Below are positions 25,866-33,971 of a DNA stretch of 34,948 nucleotides, piece by piece (the first letter of the stretch is position 1; the number at the start of each line of letters is the position of its first letter). The position numbers and the translations under genes are program-made. The stretch lies in assembly GCA_047975295.1 (NCBI GenBank), contig JBKEDH010000057.1:1-34948 (forward strand). Reading direction: 5' to 3'. This DNA is from JBKEDH01 sp047975295 (GTDB taxonomy: Bacteria; Bacteroidota; Bacteroidia; Flavobacteriales; Flavobacteriaceae). The notes under the pieces were generated by a model that was not told where the DNA came from, did not search any database, and saw only the letters and a list, made by a program, of their open reading frames with translations.

Positions 25866-25968
25866 CTCTAAATTTATCAACATTGATTGACCATCTTAAA
25901 GCCTGTTTAAATTTGTATGATGTAACTTTTTGTATAGTTTATTTTTAATGCAGAATGAGATATAAAAA

Positions 25969-26304
25969 CTACTTTTTTAGTTCCAATTTTTCGGCAAAAT
26001 AATCGCAAAAATCTTTCATAGTTGCCGTCATTTTTTCATCTTGGGTCGCCCTGTTAAAAGTATCGCTCATGGCCACTAATGTTTGATGAAAAAACACTTT
26101 CATTTCATCTACGGGCATATCTTTGGTCCATAAATCTATCCGCAGGGTTTCTTGGGAATCCGAATCCCAAACCGAAAGCAACATTGCTTTGGCTTCGGCG
26201 CTGTCTATGCCACCATCGCGAGCAGTCCAGTTTAACTTTTCGGGAATTCTGTTTTCATCGAGTTCAACCTTTAATTCTATGGTCGAAGTATAGTTTTTTG
26301 CCAT
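25969..26304 (-). CDS. gldC: Gliding motility protein GldC
   Basis: 111 residues, soluble, no signal peptide. Matches GldC by size, by opening residues (YTSTIELKVELDENRIPEKL, WTARDG) and by being downstream of gldB in the same overlapping arrangement (gldB stop and gldC start share TAATG). In Flavobacterium, GldC is a cytoplasmic accessory that improves gliding but is not strictly required. Converges on rodA. Confidence 0.9.
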   Translation of the reverse strand: MAKNYTSTIELKVELDENRIPEKLNWTARDGGIDSAEAKAMLLSVWDSDSQETLRIDLWTKDMPVDEMKVFFHQTLVAMSDTFNRATQDEKMTATMKDFCDYFAEKLELKK

Positions 26305-27266
26305 TATTTACGTGGTTTAAATTTTGATTTATTAAATATTTTATCGGCAGGTGCTATAAGCATTTCATTTAATGTTACTTCATTATTTTCCATATAAGCC
26401 TTTACAATTTGCCAACCTATATAAGTTCCGATACGGCCGGGAGATTCGGTATCGATTTCTTCAATATAAAATTTGGAAAACGGAGCCGGATTAATAAACC
26501 TACCCAATAATTTGGAGTCGGTACTATACAGCAATTCATGTTCTACAAAATACTGCCAAATACTGGTTTCGTTGGTTTGTACCCAACGTAATTCTTTGTT
26601 GGAATATCCTACACGGAGCGCTTCGGTTTTAAAAGGCACCATAACATCGCCAAAATACAATATCTTGCCGTAAAACACCATTTTATCCAAAAACGTTCTG
26701 TGCGATGTTTTCGGGATATACTTTTTTGCGTATTCGGACGACAGATCAATAACCATTTTATCTTTATCGAAACTGCTTCGTATATAAACCGGAATATTTT
26801 GATAAAATCTATGGTCTTTACCTAAATAATTATCTAAAGCTATTAAATTGATGGTATCGGCAACAATAACTTTATTCCTATAATCGACATTACTAGTCGT
26901 TGTTATAACACGCGGTACTTTAAAATGGGGAAAATAATATTTTAAATGATTGTACAACGCTCCTATTTCCTGCTCCAACAAACCAAAATCTCCAAATGTT
27001 TGTTTTACTTCGCCATACAGTTCCTGCTGCAAGGTATCGCCAACCTTATCTAACCAAAAGGTATCGGTATATTGCTCCGAAAACATAAATGGATAAGCCT
27101 GTTTTAAATTGGTCAAGCTTTTTTTCGAAACATTAGCAAACAAGGTATCGAAACGTTCTACTTTTACATCAATATTTATCTTGGCTATTTTAGATTCCAA
27201 AGTGTCTTCTTGCTTACAAGAAAGCATTAAAACAAAGGCTATAACGACACAAATGGGTTGTTTCAT
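26304..27266 (-). CDS. gldB: Gliding motility lipoprotein GldB
   Basis: 320 residues. Signal peptide with lipobox MLSC (Cys17). The conserved opening IDVKVERFDTLFAN and later blocks such as YPFMFSEQY, FPHFKVPRVITTTSN, RTFLDKMVFYGKILYFGD and GRIGTYIGWQIVKAY are characteristic of GldB. In F. johnsoniae it is one of the lipoproteins needed for gliding motility and is linked to the type IX secretion machinery. Followed by gldC with coupled start, and divergent from nadE as in other flavobacteria. Confidence 0.93.
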   Translation of the reverse strand: MKQPICVVIAFVLMLSCKQEDTLESKIAKINIDVKVERFDTLFANVSKKSLTNLKQAYPFMFSEQYTDTFWLDKVGDTLQQELYGEVKQTFGDFGLLEQEIGALYNHLKYYFPHFKVPRVITTTSNVDYRNKVIVADTINLIALDNYLGKDHRFYQNIPVYIRSSFDKDKMVIDLSSEYAKKYIPKTSHRTFLDKMVFYGKILYFGDVMVPFKTEALRVGYSNKELRWVQTNETSIWQYFVEHELLYSTDSKLLGRFINPAPFSKFYIEEIDTESPGRIGTYIGWQIVKAYMENNEVTLNEMLIAPADKIFNKSKFKPRK

Positions 27267-27312
27267 ACAAAAACTTTAAACGTTATAAATTTTTATTAAT
27301 TATAATTTGGTT

Positions 27313-27331
27313 TATTTTTGTTGCAAAGGTA
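27313..27331. promoter_or_regulatory. Facing, adjacent promoters for nadE and gldB
   Basis: Plus strand: TATTTTTG (27313-27320), exact -7 box, 40 bases before the nadE ATG. Minus strand: TACCTTTG (27324-27331 read in reverse), exact -7 box, 58 bases before the gldB ATG. The two boxes are only 3 bases apart and point towards each other, so polymerases bound to them would overlap. No strong -33 partners. Confidence 0.6.
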
Positions 27332-27359
27332 CTATTTCTTATAATTAATTCATTGTAAT

Positions 27360-28148
27360 ATGCACTCGGAAAAAGTTGTAGATTTTATTGTTGATTGGTT
27401 AAAAAACTATGCGATTAAAGCAGGTGTTAAAGGTTATGTTATTGGTATTTCGGGTGGAATAGATTCGGCCGTAACCTCTACACTGTGTGCTAAAACAGGT
27501 CTCGATCTTTTATGTTTGGAAATGCCCATACACCAAGCAAAAAGCCATGTTACACGAGCCCAAGAACATATTGAATGGCTAAAAACCAATTTTAACAATA
27601 TAAGTGATAACCGTACAGATTTAACCCCCGTTTTCGATGAGTTTAATACGCAAGTAGATGTACATAACGACCAGGCTATAGTAGATATGGCTTTGGCCAA
27701 TACCCGTGCACGGTTACGTATGACAACCCTTTATTATTATGCCGCTCTTAACAAACTATTGGTTGTCGGAACAGGTAATAAAGTTGAAGATTTTGGTGTT
27801 GGTTTTTTTACAAAATATGGAGATGGCGGTGTAGATGTTAGCCCTATAGCCGATTTGTTAAAAACCGAAGTTTATAAACTTGCCGAGTACTTAAATGTAC
27901 CCCAATCGATAATAAAAGCGGTTCCTAGCGATGGTTTATTTGGTGATACCCGAAGTGATGAAGACCAAATTGGTGCTTCTTATCCCGAATTGGAATGGGC
28001 CATGGAAATGGATGCCAAAGGCAAGGTTTCGCAAGACTTTACCGGACGCAAACAAACGGTTTTTAATATCTACAAAAGATTAAATTTGGCCAATAGACAC
28101 AAAGTAATTCCTATACCCATTTGCAAAATACCTAAAGAAATCAAGTAA
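27360..28148 (+). CDS. nadE: NH3-dependent NAD+ synthetase
   Basis: 262 residues. Amidates nicotinic acid adenine dinucleotide to NAD+. The ATP pyrophosphatase P-loop SGGIDS lies at residues 31-36, followed by GNKVEDFGVGFFTKYGDGGVD (about 140-160) and the PSDGLFGDTRSDEDQIG block near 195. It lacks the N-terminal glutaminase domain, so it should use ammonia. The size is that of short bacterial NadE. Divergent from gldB. Confidence 0.95.
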   Translation: MHSEKVVDFIVDWLKNYAIKAGVKGYVIGISGGIDSAVTSTLCAKTGLDLLCLEMPIHQAKSHVTRAQEHIEWLKTNFNNISDNRTDLTPVFDEFNTQVDVHNDQAIVDMALANTRARLRMTTLYYYAALNKLLVVGTGNKVEDFGVGFFTKYGDGGVDVSPIADLLKTEVYKLAEYLNVPQSIIKAVPSDGLFGDTRSDEDQIGASYPELEWAMEMDAKGKVSQDFTGRKQTVFNIYKRLNLANRHKVIPIPICKIPKEIK

Positions 28149-28150
28149 TT

Positions 28151-28182
28151 TTTGTAAATATCATAAAAAAGAGCTACTTTTG
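28151..28182 (+). promoter_or_regulatory. Promoter of the LuxR-type regulator gene
   Basis: TTTG (28151-28154), exactly 20 bases, then TACTTTTG (28175-28182). Both elements are exact, placed right after the nadE stop. It predicts a leader of about 60 bases before the ATG at 28251. Confidence 0.78.
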
Positions 28183-28250
28183 CGATAGGCTTATTCTCTC
28201 AAGATATAATATTTCCCTAACTATATTATAAACCTAAAAGCTTAAAAATT

Positions 28251-28886
28251 ATGATTAAATTATTAGTAGCAGACAACCACCCTATTACTAGAAAGGGGTT
28301 AGAACTTTTATTTTCTGCATCGTCCAATGTTAAAATTGTGGCAAGTGTTGGCAACGGCGAAGATGTTATGGAGTACGTTAAAAGTAATCCTGTGGACGTA
28401 ATCTTGACCGAAGCAGACTTACCTAAACTTAATGGTTTAACCTTACTTCGGTATCTTAAAAAAGATTATCCAGATGTTAAAACCATTATTTTTAGTGGCG
28501 AACCGGAAGAGGTTTACGCTATAAATGCCATTAAAGCCGGAGCTGTGGGGTACTTACACAAATCGGTTAATGTTTTAACTATTAACGAAGCAGTTTTAAA
28601 AGTTAACGGTGGTGGCATTTATTTAAGTGACAACCTAACCCAACAACTTGCACTTAGTAGCAGAAACAACAAGTCGGGCACTTATTATAAGAAACTTTCG
28701 ACCAGAGAAGCCGAAGTTTTAAAACTTTTAACCATTGGCAAGAAAAACAAAGAGATTTCCCAAGAGTTGGATATCAACGAAAAAACGGTTAGTACTTACA
28801 AAGCTCGCTTAATGCGTAAGTTAAAAGTAACCAACTTGGTCGATTTGGTTAACCAGGCCAAACTTAATGAGTCTCTCGTTTTTTAA
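28251..28886 (+). CDS. NarL/LuxR-type response regulator with atypical receiver
   Basis: 211 residues. Receiver domain (1-120) followed by a LuxR-type helix-turn-helix (about 148-205; LSTREAEVLKLLTIGKKNKEI, LDINEKTVSTYKARLMRKL). Aligned without gaps to NarL (DLILLDLNMPGMNG), the segment DVILTEADLPKLNG has Glu54 where the phosphorylated Asp belongs, and the acidic pair is Asp8-Asn9. The conserved Lys104 and Ser82 remain. It probably works without phosphorylation or in a permanently switched form. No histidine kinase is adjacent. It converges on dnaG with only 5 bases between the stop codons. Confidence 0.9.
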   Translation: MIKLLVADNHPITRKGLELLFSASSNVKIVASVGNGEDVMEYVKSNPVDVILTEADLPKLNGLTLLRYLKKDYPDVKTIIFSGEPEEVYAINAIKAGAVGYLHKSVNVLTINEAVLKVNGGGIYLSDNLTQQLALSSRNNKSGTYYKKLSTREAEVLKLLTIGKKNKEISQELDINEKTVSTYKARLMRKLKVTNLVDLVNQAKLNESLVF

Positions 28887-28891
28887 GACGT

Positions 28892-30853
28892 TTACAAAAC
28901 CCTATTAAGTTTTCTTGATAACAACATTTTTAGACCAATGTAGTCTTTAATTTCTTCAAGGACATTTTTATTAACAACAGATTTGTTGTTTGCCGTTTCC
29001 TGCTGAAACCCTTTTACTTTTTGGTCTATTAAAAAGCATCGAAGACTTAATATGGTTTCGCTAACCAATTGTGCAACGCTTTTGTGTTTTTCTTTTGGAA
29101 AAATATTCTTGCGTTGCCAATCACTTAGCGAGTAGCGTTCATCTTCCATTAAAATAGTGGTAATCTCGCTACTAATGTCCGGACTGGCTGTGTTTATAAA
29201 ATTTTTAAGATTAAATTCTCCTTTTTGGTTTAACGCATCTATTACCGTATAATAAATGGTTTTAAACTGTTCGTTGGAAAATTCCATTTCGTCGTCCTGA
29301 AGATCCAAAAATACCTTTTCAAAAACCTTGGCATCTTGCTTAATTGGTTCTAAGGCCAATTCACCATCTTCGTTTTCCTTGAGTACCAAATCTTCAAACT
29401 CTTCGGTCTTACTACCATACAACAATAAAATTTCAATAATTTTTCGTTCTAAAAGATACTGGACATCTACCTTTTTTATCGATTTCGATTCCTGCCTAAT
29501 AACCTCGAAAGCCTTTTGTTCCTGCTTATATTGCTTATTGGCATCCTGTAATTCCTTTTTGCTTATCTGGGCCAATGTAGAAAACAGAACCTCCTCGCTT
29601 ACATCCATTATCCGGGCACATTCCTGCACATAGATTTCCTGTTTAATTTGGTCGGGTATTTTAGAAATACTGTTAACAATATCCCGAACCGTTTCGGCCT
29701 TTTTTACGGGATCGTTCTTAGATTCCTCAAAAAGAACAGATGCTTTAAATTGAATGAAATCCTTGGCATTTTCTTCCAAATACAGGCTTAATTCTTCCAA
29801 GGTGTTTTTTCTGGCAAAACTATCGGGGTCTTCGCCATCGGGAAAAGTGCACACCTTAACGTTCATGCCCTGTTCCAATATTAAATCTATACCCCGTAGC
29901 GAGGCTCGCATACCTGCAGCATCACCATCAAAAAGTACAGTAATATTTTTGGTTAACCTGTTTATTAAGCGTATCTGCTCGGAAGTCAATGCCGTTCCCG
30001 ACGAGGACACCACATTTTTTATTCCCGTTTGATGAAATTGGATAACATCGGTATAACCCTCAACCAAAAAACAGTTATCTTCCTTTGCAATACTTTGCTT
30101 GGCACTATAAATACCGTACAGCACTTTACTTTTATGATAAATATCGCTTTCGGGAGAGTTTAGGTATTTGGCCGCTTTTTTATCGGTAACCAAAATACGT
30201 CCGCCAAAGCCCAACACACGGCCGCTCATACTTTTTATAGGAAACATAACACGCCCCTTAAACCTATCGAAGCGCTTATCGTCCTTAACAATGGTAAGCC
30301 CGGTTTTTTCAAGATAATCGATATTATAGCCCTGTTTTAAAGCTTCATCAGTAAAGGCCTGCCACTCGTCCGGAGCATATCCCAAATCGAATTTTTTTAC
30401 GGTCTCGTCGGTAAAACCGCGTTCTTTAAAATAGCTTAGCCCTATGGATTTTCCTTTATCGGTTTTATGCAATATATTCTGAAAATACGTGTTGGCAAAC
30501 TCGCTTACCAAATACAAACTTTCCCGTTCGTTTGCTTTTTCCTTCTGCTCGTTGGTCTGTTCGGTTTCTTCTATTTCGATATTGTACTTTTTGGCCAAAT
30601 ATTTTATGGCTTCGGGATAAGTAAAATGCTCATGTTCCATTAAAAACGAAACAGCCGTACCGCCCTTTCCCGTTGAGAAGTCTTTCCAAATCTGTTTTAC
30701 GGGCGACACCATAAAACTAGGTGTTCGCTCGTCGCTAAACGGGCTAAGCCCCTTAAAGTTACTACCCGATTTTTTTAGCTGAACAAAATCGCCAATAACC
30801 TCCTCTACCCGAGCGGTTTCAAATACTTTATCTATAGACGATGGCGATATCAA
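28892..30853 (-). CDS. dnaG: DNA primase DnaG with zinc ligands replaced
   Basis: 653 residues. It makes RNA primers for replication. The TOPRIM catalytic core is intact (FLVEGYTDVIQFHQTG with the key Glu; LFDGDAAGMRASLRGID), as is the RNA-polymerase domain (GFGGRILVTDKKAAKYLNSP) and a helicase-binding-like C-terminus. The N-terminal CHC2 fold is recognisable (FKGLSPFSDERTPSF), but the four zinc ligands are Ser37, Ser40, Asp58 and Thr61 instead of Cys-His-Cys-Cys. The start is TTG (30851-30853), forced by a TAA codon immediately upstream, and the protein begins MISPSSIDKVFETARVEEVI as in relatives. Divergent from the peptidase-like gene at 31009. Confidence 0.95.
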   Translation of the reverse strand: MISPSSIDKVFETARVEEVIGDFVQLKKSGSNFKGLSPFSDERTPSFMVSPVKQIWKDFSTGKGGTAVSFLMEHEHFTYPEAIKYLAKKYNIEIEETEQTNEQKEKANERESLYLVSEFANTYFQNILHKTDKGKSIGLSYFKERGFTDETVKKFDLGYAPDEWQAFTDEALKQGYNIDYLEKTGLTIVKDDKRFDRFKGRVMFPIKSMSGRVLGFGGRILVTDKKAAKYLNSPESDIYHKSKVLYGIYSAKQSIAKEDNCFLVEGYTDVIQFHQTGIKNVVSSSGTALTSEQIRLINRLTKNITVLFDGDAAGMRASLRGIDLILEQGMNVKVCTFPDGEDPDSFARKNTLEELSLYLEENAKDFIQFKASVLFEESKNDPVKKAETVRDIVNSISKIPDQIKQEIYVQECARIMDVSEEVLFSTLAQISKKELQDANKQYKQEQKAFEVIRQESKSIKKVDVQYLLERKIIEILLLYGSKTEEFEDLVLKENEDGELALEPIKQDAKVFEKVFLDLQDDEMEFSNEQFKTIYYTVIDALNQKGEFNLKNFINTASPDISSEITTILMEDERYSLSDWQRKNIFPKEKHKSVAQLVSETILSLRCFLIDQKVKGFQQETANNKSVVNKNVLEEIKDYIGLKMLLSRKLNRVL

Positions 30854-30870
30854 TTACTATTTTTTATAAA

Positions 30871-30901
30871 AAATGGACTGTAAAAATAATACAATCCATT
30901 T
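30871..30901 (-). promoter_or_regulatory. Inverted repeat 17 bases upstream of dnaG
   Basis: Arms AAATGGACTGTA (30871-30882) and TACAATCCATTT (30890-30901) pair over 11 of 12 positions around a 7-base loop; on the minus strand the odd pair is G-T. On the dnaG strand the stem runs into TTTTTTAT, so it looks like a terminator or attenuator in the leader. It could instead be an operator for the divergent pair; a TATTTTTA box lies across the loop. Confidence 0.5.
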
Positions 30902-30963
30902 CATTTAGAAAATAATATGCATCTCTTTAATCAATATCGAAACGGTTTTAAAGAAATCTTTAA

Positions 30964-30992
30964 TTTGAATTTAATATTTATCCTTACTTTAG
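30964..30992 (+). promoter_or_regulatory. Probable promoter of the peptidase-like gene
   Basis: TTTG (30964-30967), 17 bases, TACTTTAG (30985-30992), which differs from TAnnTTTG at one base. The ATG follows at 31009. Confidence 0.5.
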
Positions 30993-31008
30993 CGAAAACC
31001 ACGCAACC

Positions 31009-32826
31009 ATGAAACAATACTTTTTTATAGTTTTATTATCAATTTCTTTTTTGGAAGCCCAAGCCCAAGCAAAACCTATTTTTAAAGACGGTGAAGCTCA
31101 AATTGTTCCCGAATTTCAGGATTCATCTACTTGGATACGCCATGATTTGTGGGTAGAGACAGAATTTGACACCGATGGCGACGGTAAATTGGACCGTATG
31201 CATGTTAGCGTTACCCGACCACAACAAACCGAAACCGAAGGCTTAAAACTCCCCATTGTTTACGAAACAAGTCCATATTATGCCGGTGTAGCAACAAATG
31301 ATAAAAACCTATTTTGGAACGTACACCACGAATTGGGAGAAGCATCTAAAATACCACGTACATTACAGGAAGTAGTTCGTAAGGGAAAACGCCCCATAAT
31401 ATCCAATTCGCAAATACAAACCTGGGTACCAAGAGGTTATATCGTAGTGCATTCATCGTCACCCGGAACTGGTTTATCCGATGGTTCGCCAACAGTAGGC
31501 GGCGATAACGAATCGCTTGCACCAAAAGCAGTTATCGATTGGTTAAACGGACGAGCAAAAGGCTATACAGAACGTACCGGAAACAAAGAAATAACCGCTT
31601 ATTGGAGTACCGGAAAAGTAGGTATGACGGGTACTTCATTTAACGGTACTTTACCGCTTGCCACAGCAACAACAGGCGTTGAGGGTTTGGAAGCCATTAT
31701 TCCCATAGCACCAAACACATCATACTACCATTATTACCGTTCAAACGGATTAGTGCGTTCCCCGGGCGGTTATCTTGGCGAAGATATCGATGTATTGTAT
31801 GATTTTATACATAGTGGAGACGAATCGAAGCGGGCATATTCCAACCGGGTTATCCGCGATTCTATATTAACAAAAGGTATGGATCGTATTACCGGTGATT
31901 ATAACGATTTTTGGGCCGATCGCGATTATTTGAACGATATGAAACCCATGAAAACCGCCTTACTTATGGCTCACGGCTTTAACGATTGGAACGTTATGCC
32001 CGAACACAGCTATAGAATTTACGATGCCGCATCAAAAAAAGGACTGCCAACACAAATTTATTATCATCAAGAAGGCCATGGTGGGCCACCACCCATAACC
32101 ATGATGAACCGTTGGTTTACACGGTATTTGTTCGGTATTGAAAATAATGTGGAAAACGATCCAAAAGCTTGGATTGTTAGAGAAGGTGACGATAAATTAA
32201 AACCCACACCTTATAAAGACTTCCCCAATCCGGAAGCCGAAAATGTTACGTTTTACTTGGCATCTGGCGGTAATACTTTTGGAACGTTGGGATTAAAAAA
32301 AGAAAAAAAACAAATAACCGAAACCTTAATTGACGATGCCTCCATTTCTGGTAATAATTTGGCTCAAGCCAAAAACTCAAAACACCGTCTGCTATATGTA
32401 ACCCCAAAATTAAAAGAGGACATCCATATTTCGGGATTGGCCAATATTACAATTAAACTAGCAAGTAACAAACCTGCGGCAAATTTATCGGTTTGGTTGG
32501 TATCCTTACCCTGGAACCCCAATGCAACACGAAAAACCATAACCGATAACATTATTACCCGTGGTTGGGCCGACCCACAAAACCATAAATCGCTTACCGA
32601 AAGCGAACCGCTTGTTCCGGGTGAATTTTACGAATTATCGTTCAATTTGCAACCCGATGACCAAATTATCAAAAAAGGGCAAAAAATCGGTTTAATGATT
32701 TTTTCAAGCGATAACAAATTTACGCTTTTGCCAAAACCCGGTACCGAATTGACTATTGATTTAAACAAAACCTCTTTAACCTTACCTATTGTTGGTGGTA
32801 AAAGGGCTGTAAATAAGGGACTGTAA
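31009..32826 (+). CDS. Secreted CocE/NonD-family hydrolase, X-Pro dipeptidyl-peptidase-like (S15)
   Basis: 605 residues. Cleavable signal peptide (to about residue 20, ending AQAQA). An alpha/beta-hydrolase domain with the nucleophile Ser210 in GMTGTSFNG, Asp326 in AHGFNDWNV and His357 in QEGHGGPP forms a full catalytic triad, and the C-terminal 200 residues have the jelly-roll domain of this family (LANITIKLASNKPAANLSVWL; LVPGEFYELSFNL). Most likely a periplasmic or secreted X-Pro dipeptidyl-peptidase; related members are cocaine- or glutaryl-acylase-like esterases, and sequence alone does not separate these. Followed 6 bases later by an SH3-like gene, likely co-transcribed. Confidence 0.88.
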   Translation: MKQYFFIVLLSISFLEAQAQAKPIFKDGEAQIVPEFQDSSTWIRHDLWVETEFDTDGDGKLDRMHVSVTRPQQTETEGLKLPIVYETSPYYAGVATNDKNLFWNVHHELGEASKIPRTLQEVVRKGKRPIISNSQIQTWVPRGYIVVHSSSPGTGLSDGSPTVGGDNESLAPKAVIDWLNGRAKGYTERTGNKEITAYWSTGKVGMTGTSFNGTLPLATATTGVEGLEAIIPIAPNTSYYHYYRSNGLVRSPGGYLGEDIDVLYDFIHSGDESKRAYSNRVIRDSILTKGMDRITGDYNDFWADRDYLNDMKPMKTALLMAHGFNDWNVMPEHSYRIYDAASKKGLPTQIYYHQEGHGGPPPITMMNRWFTRYLFGIENNVENDPKAWIVREGDDKLKPTPYKDFPNPEAENVTFYLASGGNTFGTLGLKKEKKQITETLIDDASISGNNLAQAKNSKHRLLYVTPKLKEDIHISGLANITIKLASNKPAANLSVWLVSLPWNPNATRKTITDNIITRGWADPQNHKSLTESEPLVPGEFYELSFNLQPDDQIIKKGQKIGLMIFSSDNKFTLLPKPGTELTIDLNKTSLTLPIVGGKRAVNKGL

Positions 32827-32832
32827 ACCTCT

Positions 32833-33774
32833 ATGAAAAAAATTATTTCAACTTTAATTATCCTCATAGGATTTAATCTTTATTCGCAAGATTATTATTT
32901 TATAACTGCCGAAAACGGATTAAATGTTCGCACCGAAAGTAATTTATCCTCAAACAAAATAGCAAAACTTCCTTTTGGATTTTTGGTTAAAAAAACTGCA
33001 GAAACAAACAAAAGCCTAAGCATAACCGACAACGGCAAACAAATAACAGGAACATGGGTTAAAATAGAATTTTATAACAGTCCATATCTAGTTTCAGAAC
33101 AACCGGAACAACACCAAAATGAAGGCTATGTTTTTGATGGCTATATGGAGCCATTGAAAAAAGAGAACACCATAACCAATATAAAAATAGATAGTTTAAC
33201 ATATTCCGAACTGTTAAAAAAGGCCGATAAAACTATTTATAAACACAAAAAAATAAGTGATTTGGATTCCATTAAAACTGTTTTAAAACATCGGGTTGAG
33301 TGGATTGATTATGAAACATACAACAGTATTAAAAGTATAATAACCAATAACGGAAAAAAACTTATAACGAATATTGAAAGTAACGATTTTGGATTTGCAG
33401 AAGATTGGTCCGGCTATTATCCTGAGTTTGATATTTTAGTTTTAGAAGGCGGACATTCTAGCGACATGTGCTTTTCCATTAAAACCGGAGAAACAACCAA
33501 AACAATCGGAAATCCAGAATACATTATCCCTTCACCAAAAGGCACTTACCGCTTAAATGGTTATTTTGGGGGACAGGAATGTATTTCCTATTTTTTTCAG
33601 AAGAAAGAAAATAAGCGTTACAAGTATCTAACCAAGTTTAACTGGGATTATGATATCTGTACTTTTAAAACGTTTTATTGGATTAACGAAACTGAATTTA
33701 TCTATACTAAAATGAATTACCAAACCGATTCTAAAAATGGAACAAAAGAGTTTTTTAAAGGAAAAATTCTATGA
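32833..33774 (+). CDS. Secreted hypothetical protein with SH3-like domain
   Basis: 313 residues. A signal peptide (to about residue 19, ending LYSQ) is followed by a bacterial SH3-type fold (about 22-110: ENGLNVRTESNLSSNKIAKL, then GTWVKIEF and EGYVFDGYMEPL). The remaining 200 residues (about 115-313) are unassigned, rich in Tyr, Thr and Asp, with two Cys in GGHSSDMCF and GGQECISYF that could form a disulfide. No function can be named. It lies 6 bases after the S15-like hydrolase on the same strand and is probably in its transcript. Its stop codon TGA (33772-33774) shares two bases with the left end of the foldback element. Confidence 0.75.
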   Translation: MKKIISTLIILIGFNLYSQDYYFITAENGLNVRTESNLSSNKIAKLPFGFLVKKTAETNKSLSITDNGKQITGTWVKIEFYNSPYLVSEQPEQHQNEGYVFDGYMEPLKKENTITNIKIDSLTYSELLKKADKTIYKHKKISDLDSIKTVLKHRVEWIDYETYNSIKSIITNNGKKLITNIESNDFGFAEDWSGYYPEFDILVLEGGHSSDMCFSIKTGETTKTIGNPEYIIPSPKGTYRLNGYFGGQECISYFFQKKENKRYKYLTKFNWDYDICTFKTFYWINETEFIYTKMNYQTDSKNGTKEFFKGKIL

Positions 33775-33918
33775 AATGGTTTAAACTTTTTGTGTTTAAG
33801 CGAAAATCAGCCATTTTTTTGGCTATTTGAAGGCTTTTTGAACTACGAACAAGAAAAAGGCAAAAAAGAGCCGAAAAAGGACAATTTTTTAGCAAATAGA
33901 AAAAGTTTAAACCATTTC
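33773..33918. repeat. 146-bp foldback (MITE-like) element with 19-bp perfect terminal inverted repeats
   Basis: GAAATGGTTTAAACTTTTT (33773-33791) is repeated in exact inverted form at 33900-33918. The arms continue as an imperfect palindrome towards the centre (GCTATTTG-type blocks pair with CAAATAG at 33893; GGCTTTTTG pairs with AAAAAGGC-type blocks), so the whole element can fold into one long hairpin. It is flanked by TAT on both sides, which may be a 3-bp target duplication. No ORF inside. It lies between convergent genes and would also act as a bidirectional terminator. Confidence 0.7.
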
Positions 33919-33971
33919 TATAATAAAAACATGAATTTCACGATTGATAACGTTTAAGGTAGCTCCTGTTT

